Assembly (NCBI GenBank): GCA_024640405.1
Contig: JAHEFB010000045.1
Coordinates: 1-36,433, forward strand
DNA length: 36,433 nucleotides
Origin: Alphaproteobacteria bacterium
GTDB lineage: Bacteria > Pseudomonadota > Alphaproteobacteria > Rhizobiales > Aestuariivirgaceae
Direction of reading: 5' to 3'
The translations under genes were made by a program, and so were the position numbers. Below are positions 16,734 to 23,712 of this stretch, piece by piece. The notes under the pieces were generated by a model that was not told the origin of the DNA, ran no database searches, and saw only the letters and a program-made list of their open reading frames with translations. Position 1 is the stretch's first letter. Every line of letters starts with the position of its first letter.

Positions 16734-18034
16734 TGCCCGATCATGGCCATGTTGGTGAAGAAGCGCCGGGGACGCGATTTTTGCTGTATCCCCAGGCGCC
16801 GTTTCTTGATCCGTCGCAAGCCCCTGAACTTGTTGAGGTTTCATCACCACAAGGCACCGTAGGACCGGGTCCTTCAAACGATCGGATGTATACCGTCGCT
16901 CCAATTGGCAAGCCGGTTGCATATGGGCAGCATCAAAACCGGCGTGGTGAGCCGTTCATGTTCCTGCCGCCATGGCAGGGTGAAACACATGCGCCGGCCT
17001 TTCCGGATGAACAGGGTAACTTCGACCATATTGATCCGTCCGATCCGGCCTTTGAGGCAGCGCATCTGTTCGCTTCAGCCCACTTTGCTCTGGATGTTTG
17101 GGAAGGATACTTCGGCCGTCCGATCCCGTGGCATTTCCGGAACGACTACGACCGGCTGGAACTGACGATGTTGCCGACACTCGACAATGCCCTGATCGGA
17201 TGGGGTTTCCTAGAGACAGGTGGTACGACAAAATACGGCGGCGAGTACCGGCCCTACAGCATGAACTTCGACGTGGTCGCTCATGAAATCGGTCATGCCA
17301 TCATTTATAACGAAGTCGGCATTCCTTCGCCCGAAAAGGCGAGCGGTGAATATTATGGTTTTCATGAATCCGCTGCTGACCTCGTGGCCCTGATCTCGGT
17401 GCTTCATTTTGGTTCTGTGGTCGAGGACGTGCTCAGTAACACGCACGGAAACCTGTATGCCGTCAACAAGCTCAATCGCTTCGCAGAGCTTTCGCAAAAC
17501 CAGCAGATCAGACTGGCGGCAAACACCGATGTCCTGTCGCAGTTTGTCAATGGCTGGTCGGACGAACATCTGCTTGCCCAGCCCCTGACGGGCGCAATGT
17601 TCGATATTCTGATCGACGTATACCATGAGCGCCTGTTGTTGCGCGGGTTGATCTCACCGGAAATGGAAGACCTGTCAGACCAGTTGGAATCCAGCCCGGT
17701 TTATGGAGACCGCATGCAGTCGCTGTTCGATGAGCGGTACAATGAGGATCCGGAGGGCTTCCGCCTGGCGCTGCTCGAAGCCCGCGATTATCTGGGCTCT
17801 TACCTCGCTGATGCGTGGCAACTGCTCGATCCTGATTACCTGAGCTATTACGGCGTTGGCCAGGCTTTAGAAGAGGTGGACCGGCAGATCACAGGCGGTG
17901 AGTTCCTGCCGATAATCCGGGGGAATTTTCTCACGCGGGAAATCGGGCTTGTTACACCGGGACCAAAAATCGAGAAACAAGGTGTTGAAAGTCACAGTGC
18001 TTCTGTCCGCACCATGGTACCGATGCCCGATTAG
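16733..18034 (+). CDS. Gluzincin-type zinc metallopeptidase (M4-like)
   Basis: A 433-residue protein with zinc motif VVAHEIGHAII (His184, Glu185, His188) and the third ligand in FHESAADLVALI (Glu212, with Asp216 four residues later). This HExxH...ExxxD layout is that of thermolysin-like M4 and related gluzincins. No signal peptide is evident, which is unusual for M4 enzymes and fits a cytoplasmic maturation role. ATG 16733 shares its last base region with the TfuA stop (TGATG), so it is the third gene of a coupled operon; a TTG one codon earlier is also possible. Its likely job is leader removal or core release from a YcaO-modified peptide, inferred from context. The C-terminal 60 residues are unassigned. 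Confidence 0.8.
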   Translation: MPDHGHVGEEAPGTRFLLYPQAPFLDPSQAPELVEVSSPQGTVGPGPSNDRMYTVAPIGKPVAYGQHQNRRGEPFMFLPPWQGETHAPAFPDEQGNFDHIDPSDPAFEAAHLFASAHFALDVWEGYFGRPIPWHFRNDYDRLELTMLPTLDNALIGWGFLETGGTTKYGGEYRPYSMNFDVVAHEIGHAIIYNEVGIPSPEKASGEYYGFHESAADLVALISVLHFGSVVEDVLSNTHGNLYAVNKLNRFAELSQNQQIRLAANTDVLSQFVNGWSDEHLLAQPLTGAMFDILIDVYHERLLLRGLISPEMEDLSDQLESSPVYGDRMQSLFDERYNEDPEGFRLALLEARDYLGSYLADAWQLLDPDYLSYYGVGQALEEVDRQITGGEFLPIIRGNFLTREIGLVTPGPKIEKQGVESHSASVRTMVPMPD

Positions 18035-18047
18035 GCAATCCACATGC

Positions 18048-18080
18048 TGACGCCTAGGTAAAGCATTTGCTTTTGCGTCA
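18048..18080. promoter_or_regulatory. Nested palindrome upstream of the repeat-protein gene
   Basis: Outer arms TGACGC (18048-18053) and GCGTCA (18075-18080) surround a perfect inner palindrome AAAGCA-TT-TGCTTT (18060-18073). It lies 104-136 bp upstream of the start at 18184 and only 14 bp after the peptidase stop. It could be an operator, or an RNA hairpin that separates the two transcripts. There is no long T-run for a typical terminator. Confidence 0.35.
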
Positions 18081-18183
18081 AAGGCTGCCATAGTTCAGCC
18101 TGAGTGCGCGTTCTAATCAACCTGCCACGAAAAGGTCTGAGGTCATGCCCTGATTTTTTCGTCGCCAAAAAGAGGGCCCCAAT

Positions 18184-19080
18184 ATGTCCGAATCACTCCT
18201 GAGCTTTTCTGCAATCCTGCTTTTTGGGCGCAAGCTGGACGACCTGGAAATCGCTGCAAAAATAGTTGCCGAGCCGGTTGTCACCGAAGATGCTGTTGTT
18301 TTTACAAAGCGGGACCTTCCTGATGCGGCAGCCGAGGTTCGGGTGAAAGGCATAAAAATAGGGGACGACGAGAACGTTCTCGTTAAGCACTACAAGGACA
18401 AAACCAAGACCGGCTTGAAGAAACTCAACAACGCTGCAGGAGTTTACTCATGGATACCCGGTTTGGCGGATGGTGATAAGGCTGTCGTGAGGGTGGAACA
18501 CCCAAAAAGGCGACATGATGAATTCTGGAACGTCAAGCAAACCAATGCGACCAAATCCAAAGTTTCACGCACCAAATTGGTTGGACGTGGAAACAACACG
18601 TTTGTTGGTGATCAGCTGGATGAAGATGCCTGCTTTGCCCGTATTTACGGCTTTAGCTACGAAGGCGATTTTTTTGACCTCCCAAGCCCAACCTTGTTCC
18701 TTGTCCATGGTGACGGAGAACTGGTTTCGCAGGACCAGAATGCCGCTGCCGGAAATGACGGGTTTCCATCAAATCCATCAAGGGCGCCGCGTGATCCTTC
18801 TATCGGCGGCATGGCAGCTTCTGATTTCCAGTTCGCAGACGATATCCGTGTCTGGGATTACGACAAAGCCGACTACACCATCAGAATGGACGTCGCTACA
18901 GGCATGTTTGAGCAGGTCCTGCTGGACGCCACACTCGGTGACGGTGGATTGGGAATCAGTGGTGCGAAGGTCAGCGGAGCCAAGGTTAGCGGCGCGAAAG
19001 TCAGCGGCGCGAAAGTCAGCGGCGCGAAGGTCAGCGGCGCGAAGGTCAGCGGCGCCAAAGCGCGTGGACCTGGTGACTAA
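18184..19080 (+). CDS. Repeat-tailed protein, candidate substrate of the YcaO-TfuA system
   Basis: A 298-residue protein I do not recognise. Residues 1-255 are mixed alpha/beta, charged and soluble-looking, with no signal peptide or membrane helix. The C-terminal 41 residues are seven tandem Ser-Gly-Ala-Lys units spaced by Val (first preceded by Ile, last followed by Ala), ending Arg-Gly-Pro-Gly-Asp. It has its own ribosome site (AGAGGG, 8 nt before ATG) and begins 149 bp after the peptidase gene. A long leader-like body plus a tandem-core tail beside YcaO, TfuA and a peptidase recalls multi-core RiPP precursors such as the thiovarsolin type, although the body is much larger than a usual leader. 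Thioamides at Gly, or azolines at Ser, in each unit would be the predicted products. It could instead be a lysine-rich structural protein. Confidence 0.7.
   Translation: MSESLLSFSAILLFGRKLDDLEIAAKIVAEPVVTEDAVVFTKRDLPDAAAEVRVKGIKIGDDENVLVKHYKDKTKTGLKKLNNAAGVYSWIPGLADGDKAVVRVEHPKRRHDEFWNVKQTNATKSKVSRTKLVGRGNNTFVGDQLDEDACFARIYGFSYEGDFFDLPSPTLFLVHGDGELVSQDQNAAAGNDGFPSNPSRAPRDPSIGGMAASDFQFADDIRVWDYDKADYTIRMDVATGMFEQVLLDATLGDGGLGISGAKVSGAKVSGAKVSGAKVSGAKVSGAKVSGAKARGPGD
18958..19062 (+). repeat. Seven tandem 15-bp repeats encoding SGAKV
   Basis: Seven in-frame 15-bp units, consensus AGCGGCGCGAAGGTC, run at 18958, 18973, 18988, 19003, 19018, 19033 and 19048. The central units are nearly identical in DNA, so they expanded or were homogenised recently. 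The outer units have diverged only at synonymous sites, apart from the last residue, which argues that the SGAK peptide is under selection. Confidence 0.95.
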
Positions 19081-19179
19081 AGCTTATACCAGCGGAAGCA
19101 TACGGGCTTCAGGTAAACTCGTAATCGCTTGGTGGAATTTGGACTGGGCAGGGTGGCGGTTTTGGTTGATTCAAAATCG

Positions 19180-20955
19180 TCACAGCCCGGCTTTTTTCAG
19201 CCCTTCGACGTAATGCATTGTTTCTTCTTCCAGTCGATCCGGAAGAATGGAAGCCCAGTGATCGAGCGAAAAGTTGGGATGCGCCTCGAGCAACAGTCTT
19301 GCCTGCTCACGCGCTTCATCAAGACGGCCCAGTTGGGCGTAGCTCGCCGCAAGCAACCGTCTGCCTTCAATCGGGTTGTGCATTTTCTGGATGGACCTGA
19401 TGACATCGTCATACTGCTTCAGATTGTACTGAGCCCCTCCCAGATGCCAAAGATATTGATCCGGATAGAACGGATTTAACCGCATCGCCCTGTTGAGCAG
19501 CTCGATCGATTCTTCAGACCTTCCCGCATGTGCCAGTGCGTCGGCCATGTCGGACAGCAAATCGGCGTCATTGGGGTTCAGCGATTGAGCGCGCTGATAT
19601 GCGTCAATGGAAGCATCAAACTCTTTTCGGTACAGATGTACGAACCCGAGCTCTCCGTAGCCGCGCGCATCGGTGGGATCGAGCTGCACGGCGTCTTGTG
19701 CCAGTGACAGCGCCTTATCGAGCAATTTTTCAGGGTCTTCGCTCCAGGAATAGCGCCAGTCAATATTCAGGGTTCGCGAAATTGCTGCAATGGCACGGGC
19801 GTATCGATCATCTGCCTCAAGTGCAGATTGATAAAATTCACGGGCATGCTGATTGTCATGCCGTGTATACTTGAAAATCAGCTGCTGCCCCTGCAACAGG
19901 AATCCATAGGCAGCCAGATCGCGTGGCAGTGCCCGTCGTACGCGTTCGCGTTCGCTTGCTTCAATCTGAACAGTGGAAGCGGCAACAACGGTCTCGGTAA
20001 TCTCGTCCTGAAGGGTGAAAATGTCATCCAGGTTGCGATTGTACTGCTCGCCCCAGATCACCCGATCGGCATCGGTATCCACCAATTCCACCGAGATGCG
20101 AATTCGGCTCCCGGCGCGTCGAATTCTGCCCTGGGTGACATACCGAACTCCCAACTGGCTCGCTGCGTCCTGAGGTTCAACCTGCTTTTTCCGGAACATA
20201 AAGGCCGAGTTCCGGGAAATGACGAACAGGTTCTTGAACTTCGACAGGTTAACGGTAATGTCTTCTGTGATCCCTTCAGCCAGCCAGTCCCCACTGTTGT
20301 CTGTACCCTGGTTCTGGAATGGAAGAACAACCACGGAGGGAATGTCCGGCAGCAGCCGCTTGTCCGTGTTGGCGTGCGTGCGAATGCTGGGTGCCATTGT
20401 GACACCGTCAACTTGTGATCGGACACGATAGACATCAATTGGCTCGGCGATGTTTTTCAGTGATTTTGAACCGACAAATTCATAGCCATATCTGAGTTTG
20501 GCGCGTACCAGATCGTGAACCGCCGAGCTGATAAAAATTGTTCCCGGATCAGCAATGCTTTCAAGCCTGGCTGCAATGTTGACGCTGTCGCCGTGAACCC
20601 CACGCTGGTCTCTAAGGACTTCACCTACATTGATGCCGATCCGGAACCTAATCTTGCGGTCTTCTGCCACATCCGGATCGATCTGTTCAAATTGTTCCTG
20701 AATGGCGACGGCAAGTTCAACAGCGGCAACGGCACTGCCAAACAGCACCAGAACGCTATCGCCCCTTTGATCGAGAATAATGCCGCCAAATTCAGCACTC
20801 TTAGCTTCAAACAGCTCAAGACTTTGCCCGACCGAATGGTGGGTCGCAATTTCATCCTGGCTCATCAATTTGCTGTAACCGACGATATCGGCAAACAAGA
20901 TCGCACCCAATTGGCGTTTGCCGGAGTCTAACGGTTTGGTCTGCACTGAATTCAC
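19180..20955 (-). CDS. Class III adenylate cyclase with TolB-like and TPR domains
   Basis: A 591-residue cytoplasmic signalling protein. The cyclase domain (about 14-185) has metal ligands Asp23 in FADIVGYS and Asp66 in RGDSVLVLF, and the ribose/transition-state motif HGDSVNIAARLES. A TolB-N-like region (about 208-320) begins PSVVVLPFQNQG and GDWLAEGITEDITVNLS. TPR helices fill the rest (about 335-585). This is a common alphaproteobacterial architecture, presumed to make cAMP in response to protein contacts. The start is GTG 20955, with AAGG about 11 nt upstream. It converges on the repeat-protein gene and lies downstream of a GNAT gene on the same strand. With the Crp-like regulator it brackets the YcaO operon. 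A Crp-like sequence lies 70 bp upstream (21025-21040). Confidence 0.88.
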   Translation of the reverse strand: MNSVQTKPLDSGKRQLGAILFADIVGYSKLMSQDEIATHHSVGQSLELFEAKSAEFGGIILDQRGDSVLVLFGSAVAAVELAVAIQEQFEQIDPDVAEDRKIRFRIGINVGEVLRDQRGVHGDSVNIAARLESIADPGTIFISSAVHDLVRAKLRYGYEFVGSKSLKNIAEPIDVYRVRSQVDGVTMAPSIRTHANTDKRLLPDIPSVVVLPFQNQGTDNSGDWLAEGITEDITVNLSKFKNLFVISRNSAFMFRKKQVEPQDAASQLGVRYVTQGRIRRAGSRIRISVELVDTDADRVIWGEQYNRNLDDIFTLQDEITETVVAASTVQIEASERERVRRALPRDLAAYGFLLQGQQLIFKYTRHDNQHAREFYQSALEADDRYARAIAAISRTLNIDWRYSWSEDPEKLLDKALSLAQDAVQLDPTDARGYGELGFVHLYRKEFDASIDAYQRAQSLNPNDADLLSDMADALAHAGRSEESIELLNRAMRLNPFYPDQYLWHLGGAQYNLKQYDDVIRSIQKMHNPIEGRRLLAASYAQLGRLDEAREQARLLLEAHPNFSLDHWASILPDRLEEETMHYVEGLKKAGL

Positions 20956-21024
20956 TTTATCGGTACCTTACATCGCCCTGATGGCAACTCTTTTGGTGCG
21001 CGCGATTCTGAAATTTATAGATGG

Positions 21025-21040
21025 TGTCAAATTCCGCACA
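21025..21040. promoter_or_regulatory. Candidate Crp-type site upstream of the cyclase gene
   Basis: TGTCA-N6-GCACA matches 8 of 10 positions of the Crp consensus TGTGA-N6-TCACA and keeps the right spacing. It lies 70-85 bp upstream of the cyclase GTG start, on the same transcript side as the GNAT gene. It would allow cAMP feedback on the cyclase. Chance occurrence is possible. Confidence 0.25.
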
Positions 21041-21062
21041 CATCAACTTAGATGGCCTGCAC

Positions 21063-21695
21063 TCAATCGATGGGCGGCCAGAACCATCCTCCCGATGATT
21101 TGTGTCCGAACTTTACAAGTGTACCGGCGGATAAACCCCTCGCCAACTCCTGTCGATGTTTCGCCCACTCCGAATGCAGCAGACCGACGCAAATCATGTC
21201 GACGTACTTACCCCCAGAAAACCACGCCTTGCGCAGGCAACCTTCCTTTCGAAAACCGGTGGCAGTGGTCAGTTTGCGTGAAGCTTCATTATCTGTCCGG
21301 TAAAACGAACTAACTCTGTTCAGGCGTAGTTGATTAAACGCCATGTCAAGAACCAGCGCAGATGCGCGAATGCCAATCCCCTTGTTCCGGACTGCATCAT
21401 CAACAAACAGTGCCAGAATTGCGTCGCCATTGATGGAGTTGATATTTTCCAGGCCCACAATGCCACACAAACTATCTCGCCCTGCTTCGATGGCGAACCA
21501 GCATTTTCCGATGGCACCATCAATTCCACTTGCTTCCAGCAATGATTTTTCAACGGCCTCGTGATTAACCGGCACACGCATGGTGCGATCAAAAAGTGAC
21601 AAATCGTCAGGAGATTCAAACCAGCCTGAAACTGTCGCGATATCTGCTTTGTGAAGCGGCCTCAGATGGTATGTCTCACTTGCGTTCTTGTTCAT
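21063..21695 (-). CDS. GNAT-family N-acetyltransferase (RimJ/RimL-like)
   Basis: A 210-residue acetyl-CoA-dependent acetyltransferase. It starts YHLRPLHKADIATVSGWF, has the beta4-strand region ILALFVDDAVRNKGIG, whose Arg-x-x-Gly-x-Gly-like turn binds the CoA pyrophosphate, and ends the fold with ASRKLTTATGFRKEGCLRKAWF, typical of the RimJ/RimL branch. A GAGG ribosome site precedes ATG. About 35 C-terminal residues lie beyond the fold. It is 107 bp upstream of the adenylate cyclase on the same strand. Substrate unknown; because the neighbouring locus encodes a lysine-rich repeat peptide, N-acetylation of that product is conceivable but unsupported beyond position. Confidence 0.78.
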   Translation of the reverse strand: MNKNASETYHLRPLHKADIATVSGWFESPDDLSLFDRTMRVPVNHEAVEKSLLEASGIDGAIGKCWFAIEAGRDSLCGIVGLENINSINGDAILALFVDDAVRNKGIGIRASALVLDMAFNQLRLNRVSSFYRTDNEASRKLTTATGFRKEGCLRKAWFSGGKYVDMICVGLLHSEWAKHRQELARGLSAGTLVKFGHKSSGGWFWPPID

Positions 21696-22103
21696 GGAAG
21701 CCTCAGTTTCGCGAAATTAACTCACCGAAATTTCACCATATCACAAAAATGCCTGCGTCCGGTTTCGATATGATTCCCATGCCGAATTACAATCAGTCTT
21801 GTGCAATCTCAAGTGGAAATCCAGGAGTTTATCATGATGTGAGAACTGCATGGCTGGCTAACGATCTTCGGGAAACTGAGAAAGTGCGCGAACGACCCTT
21901 CAGTCTCAACCGCTACCTGCTCAGCGCCCAAATACCATTGAGTTAATGATCGGTTGAGGTGGCAGTCATTAACAGGCTTTGATATCGACAGTTTCCTTCA
22001 AGCTTGCCCGGTCAGGCAGAGTGGGCAATAGTGAAACTTCGGTGCCTAATCCGCAGTTGAGGCTAACAACAAAATTCATGACAATGCACAGGGAAATTAA
22101 AGC
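21696..22103. promoter_or_regulatory. Divergent region before TRAP transporter 1, with inverted repeat
   Basis: About 400 bases without a credible gene. A perfect inverted repeat, GTTAATGA (21942-21949) and TCATTAAC (21966-21973) with a 16-bp spacer, lies 131 bp upstream of the dctP-type gene and may be an operator. No confident -35/-10 pair was fixed. Confidence 0.35.
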
Positions 22104-23099
22104 ATGAAACGCCTATTTGCATCCGTGTCGGCAGTTCTGGTAATCGCCATCTCCGCGGTGGCCTCTATGGCCGCCGACACAACACTTCGCATCTCGCTTC
22201 AGTTACCGCTGAAGAGCCATCTTGGCCAGAACCTGGTTCTGTTCAAGAACGAAGTTGAAAAGAACTCCGGCGGCAAGATTGAAGTCCAGATTTATGATTC
22301 AGCGCAACTCTACAAGGACAAGGAAGTGCCACAGGCTGTTGGCTCAGGCTCCATCGAAATGGGTGTCGCCTCACTGACACGTTTCGTGGGAGACGTACCG
22401 GCTGTCGATATTTTTTACCTGCCGTTCCTGTTCAACTCCGAAGAACTGGTGCGCAAGGCGATCGCGCCGGACAGTCCCGTCCGGGCACCGCTGGACGAAG
22501 CCATCCTAGGCACAGGATCACGGGTCTTGTGGTGGCAGGCCTATGGCGGCGCGATATTGCTGTCCAAGGGAGCGCCCGTAAAGACACCGGCCGACATGAA
22601 GAACAAGAAGGTTCGGGTGTTTGGCAAAACGCTCGGTGCCTTTACAGAAGCTGCCGGCGGCGCGCCGACCCTGATCTCCGGCTCGGAACAATACCTTGCC
22701 TACCAGCGGGGCACTGTTGATATCGGCATGACCGGTGTGTCCGGCGTCAAGTCCCGCAAACTTTGGGAAGTCATGGACCACATCACCGTGACCAATCACG
22801 CTGATATTGAATTTGTCGCTTTGATTAATGAAAAATTCTGGCAGAGCCTTCCGGCGGAAACCCAGGAAGTGATCACTGCGGCAGCCAGAAAAGCCGAACT
22901 GGCCGTGCGCGACAATGTGAGCGAAATTGAAAAGGAGGCCTATATCGCAGCCAAGGAAAACGGCATGACCGTTTATACACCAACTGCTGACGAAGTGGCC
23001 GCCTGGAAACAAACCGCGCAACCGGTGATTGACGGTTACAAAGCCGCCGCCGGAGAACTCGGCGCAAAGGTATTGCAGGCAGCTCAGTCGGTGAAGTAG
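22104..23099 (+). CDS. dctP: TRAP transporter substrate-binding protein (DctP family), system 1
   Basis: Periplasmic solute receptor of a tripartite ATP-independent periplasmic transporter. It has a signal peptide (residues 1-23, cleavage after SMAA) and then the DctP fold over 331 residues: QLPLKSHLGQNLVLFKNEVEKNSGGKIEVQIYDSAQLYKDKEV, shown here only as landmarks at about 32-75, and KKVRVFGKTLGAFTEAAGG with the conserved Arg that usually salt-bridges a substrate carboxylate. AGGG lies upstream of ATG. The ligand is unknown. Nearby hydroxyproline-type enzymes suggest an amino or imino acid, and the adjacent isocitrate-lyase-family enzyme suggests a branched or hydroxy dicarboxylate; the sequence does not decide. 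A strong hairpin follows the gene before dctQ. Confidence 0.9.
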   Translation: MKRLFASVSAVLVIAISAVASMAADTTLRISLQLPLKSHLGQNLVLFKNEVEKNSGGKIEVQIYDSAQLYKDKEVPQAVGSGSIEMGVASLTRFVGDVPAVDIFYLPFLFNSEELVRKAIAPDSPVRAPLDEAILGTGSRVLWWQAYGGAILLSKGAPVKTPADMKNKKVRVFGKTLGAFTEAAGGAPTLISGSEQYLAYQRGTVDIGMTGVSGVKSRKLWEVMDHITVTNHADIEFVALINEKFWQSLPAETQEVITAAARKAELAVRDNVSEIEKEAYIAAKENGMTVYTPTADEVAAWKQTAQPVIDGYKAAAGELGAKVLQAAQSVK

Positions 23100-23128
23100 C
23101 AGCCGCAGAGTCCTGACACATTAGAGGA

Positions 23129-23163
23129 CCGGGGCCACCGATGCTCGAACGGTTAGGCCCCGG
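23129..23163 (+). terminator. Hairpin between dctP and dctQ (attenuator or mRNA stabiliser)
   Basis: CCGGGGCC-ACCG, a 9-nt loop, CGGT, a TA bulge and GGCCCCGG form a 12-bp stem without a T-run. Placed after the receptor gene, it probably lets dctP be made in excess over the membrane subunits through partial termination or protection of the upstream mRNA. Confidence 0.6.
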
Positions 23164-23208
23164 CCTGAACAGACGCTCTTCAGGCTCTCATCTTCGCAAG
23201 GGTATGGC

Positions 23209-23712
23209 GTGAACCTCTTCGACAAAGCGATTGACTGGCTGGGTACTGCGGCAGCCTGGCTGTTCTTCGCGACAGGCCTGCTGCTGACCTGGGAAGTGGT
23301 GGCACGCTATGTTTTTTCAGCACCAACCATATGGGCCGCGGAAATATCGCAAATGTTCCTGATCTGGGGGATGTATATTGCCCTGCCCTATACGATTGCC
23401 AGGCGTGAGAACATCAATATCGATATATTGCATGAACGGTTGCCAGGCTGGGGCCGGCAGATTTGCAATCTCGTGAGTGTTTTTTTCACCACATTCTTCT
23501 GTGCCGTTGTTTTCTGGTATGGCTGGGACATTGGCTGGGACAGCCTGGTTCGCGGGCGGTCGACCGGCACAATGCTCAATATTCCGAACTGGTGGACCGA
23601 AATGGTTATCCCGCTGGGGTTCGGATTATCGGTTGTGGTGTGTGCTGCTGACCTGTTCAAACTTGCCCGCGGCAAACCACCGACCGGGTCATCCGGCAGG
23701 GGTGGCCACTGA
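23209..23712 (+). CDS. dctQ: TRAP transporter small permease (DctQ family), system 1
   Basis: A 167-residue membrane protein with four predicted transmembrane helices (about 12-32, 45-65, 83-105 and 128-148) and the DctQ landmarks TWEVVARYVF, AAEISQMFLIWGMYIALPYTIARREN and a C-terminal hydrophobic helix. It forms the membrane complex with DctM. The start is GTG 23209 with AAGGG about 7-8 nt upstream. An overlapping ATG-GCG-TGA micro-frame at 23204 is probably irrelevant. It ends directly against dctM with no gap. Confidence 0.9.
   Translation: MNLFDKAIDWLGTAAAWLFFATGLLLTWEVVARYVFSAPTIWAAEISQMFLIWGMYIALPYTIARRENINIDILHERLPGWGRQICNLVSVFFTTFFCAVVFWYGWDIGWDSLVRGRSTGTMLNIPNWWTEMVIPLGFGLSVVVCAADLFKLARGKPPTGSSGRGGH

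Noticed and set aside
18958..19062. Tandem repeats considered as a CRISPR array or DNA-level satellite
   Set aside because: Units are 15 bp, directly adjacent, in frame, and vary only at synonymous sites, so they are coding repeats.
18515..19213. A 232-codon frame overlapping the repeat-protein gene
   Set aside because: It is a shifted reading of the same DNA, kept open by the repeats; the other frame has the ribosome site and the regular peptide repeat.
21730..21738. Half of the IclR operator (ATTTCACCA) upstream of TRAP-1
   Set aside because: The second half is absent and a 9-base match alone is not convincing.
21596..21946. A 116-codon plus-strand frame over the GNAT start and following gap
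   Set aside because: It is antisense to the GNAT N-terminus, has no recognisable product and uses codons unlike its neighbours.
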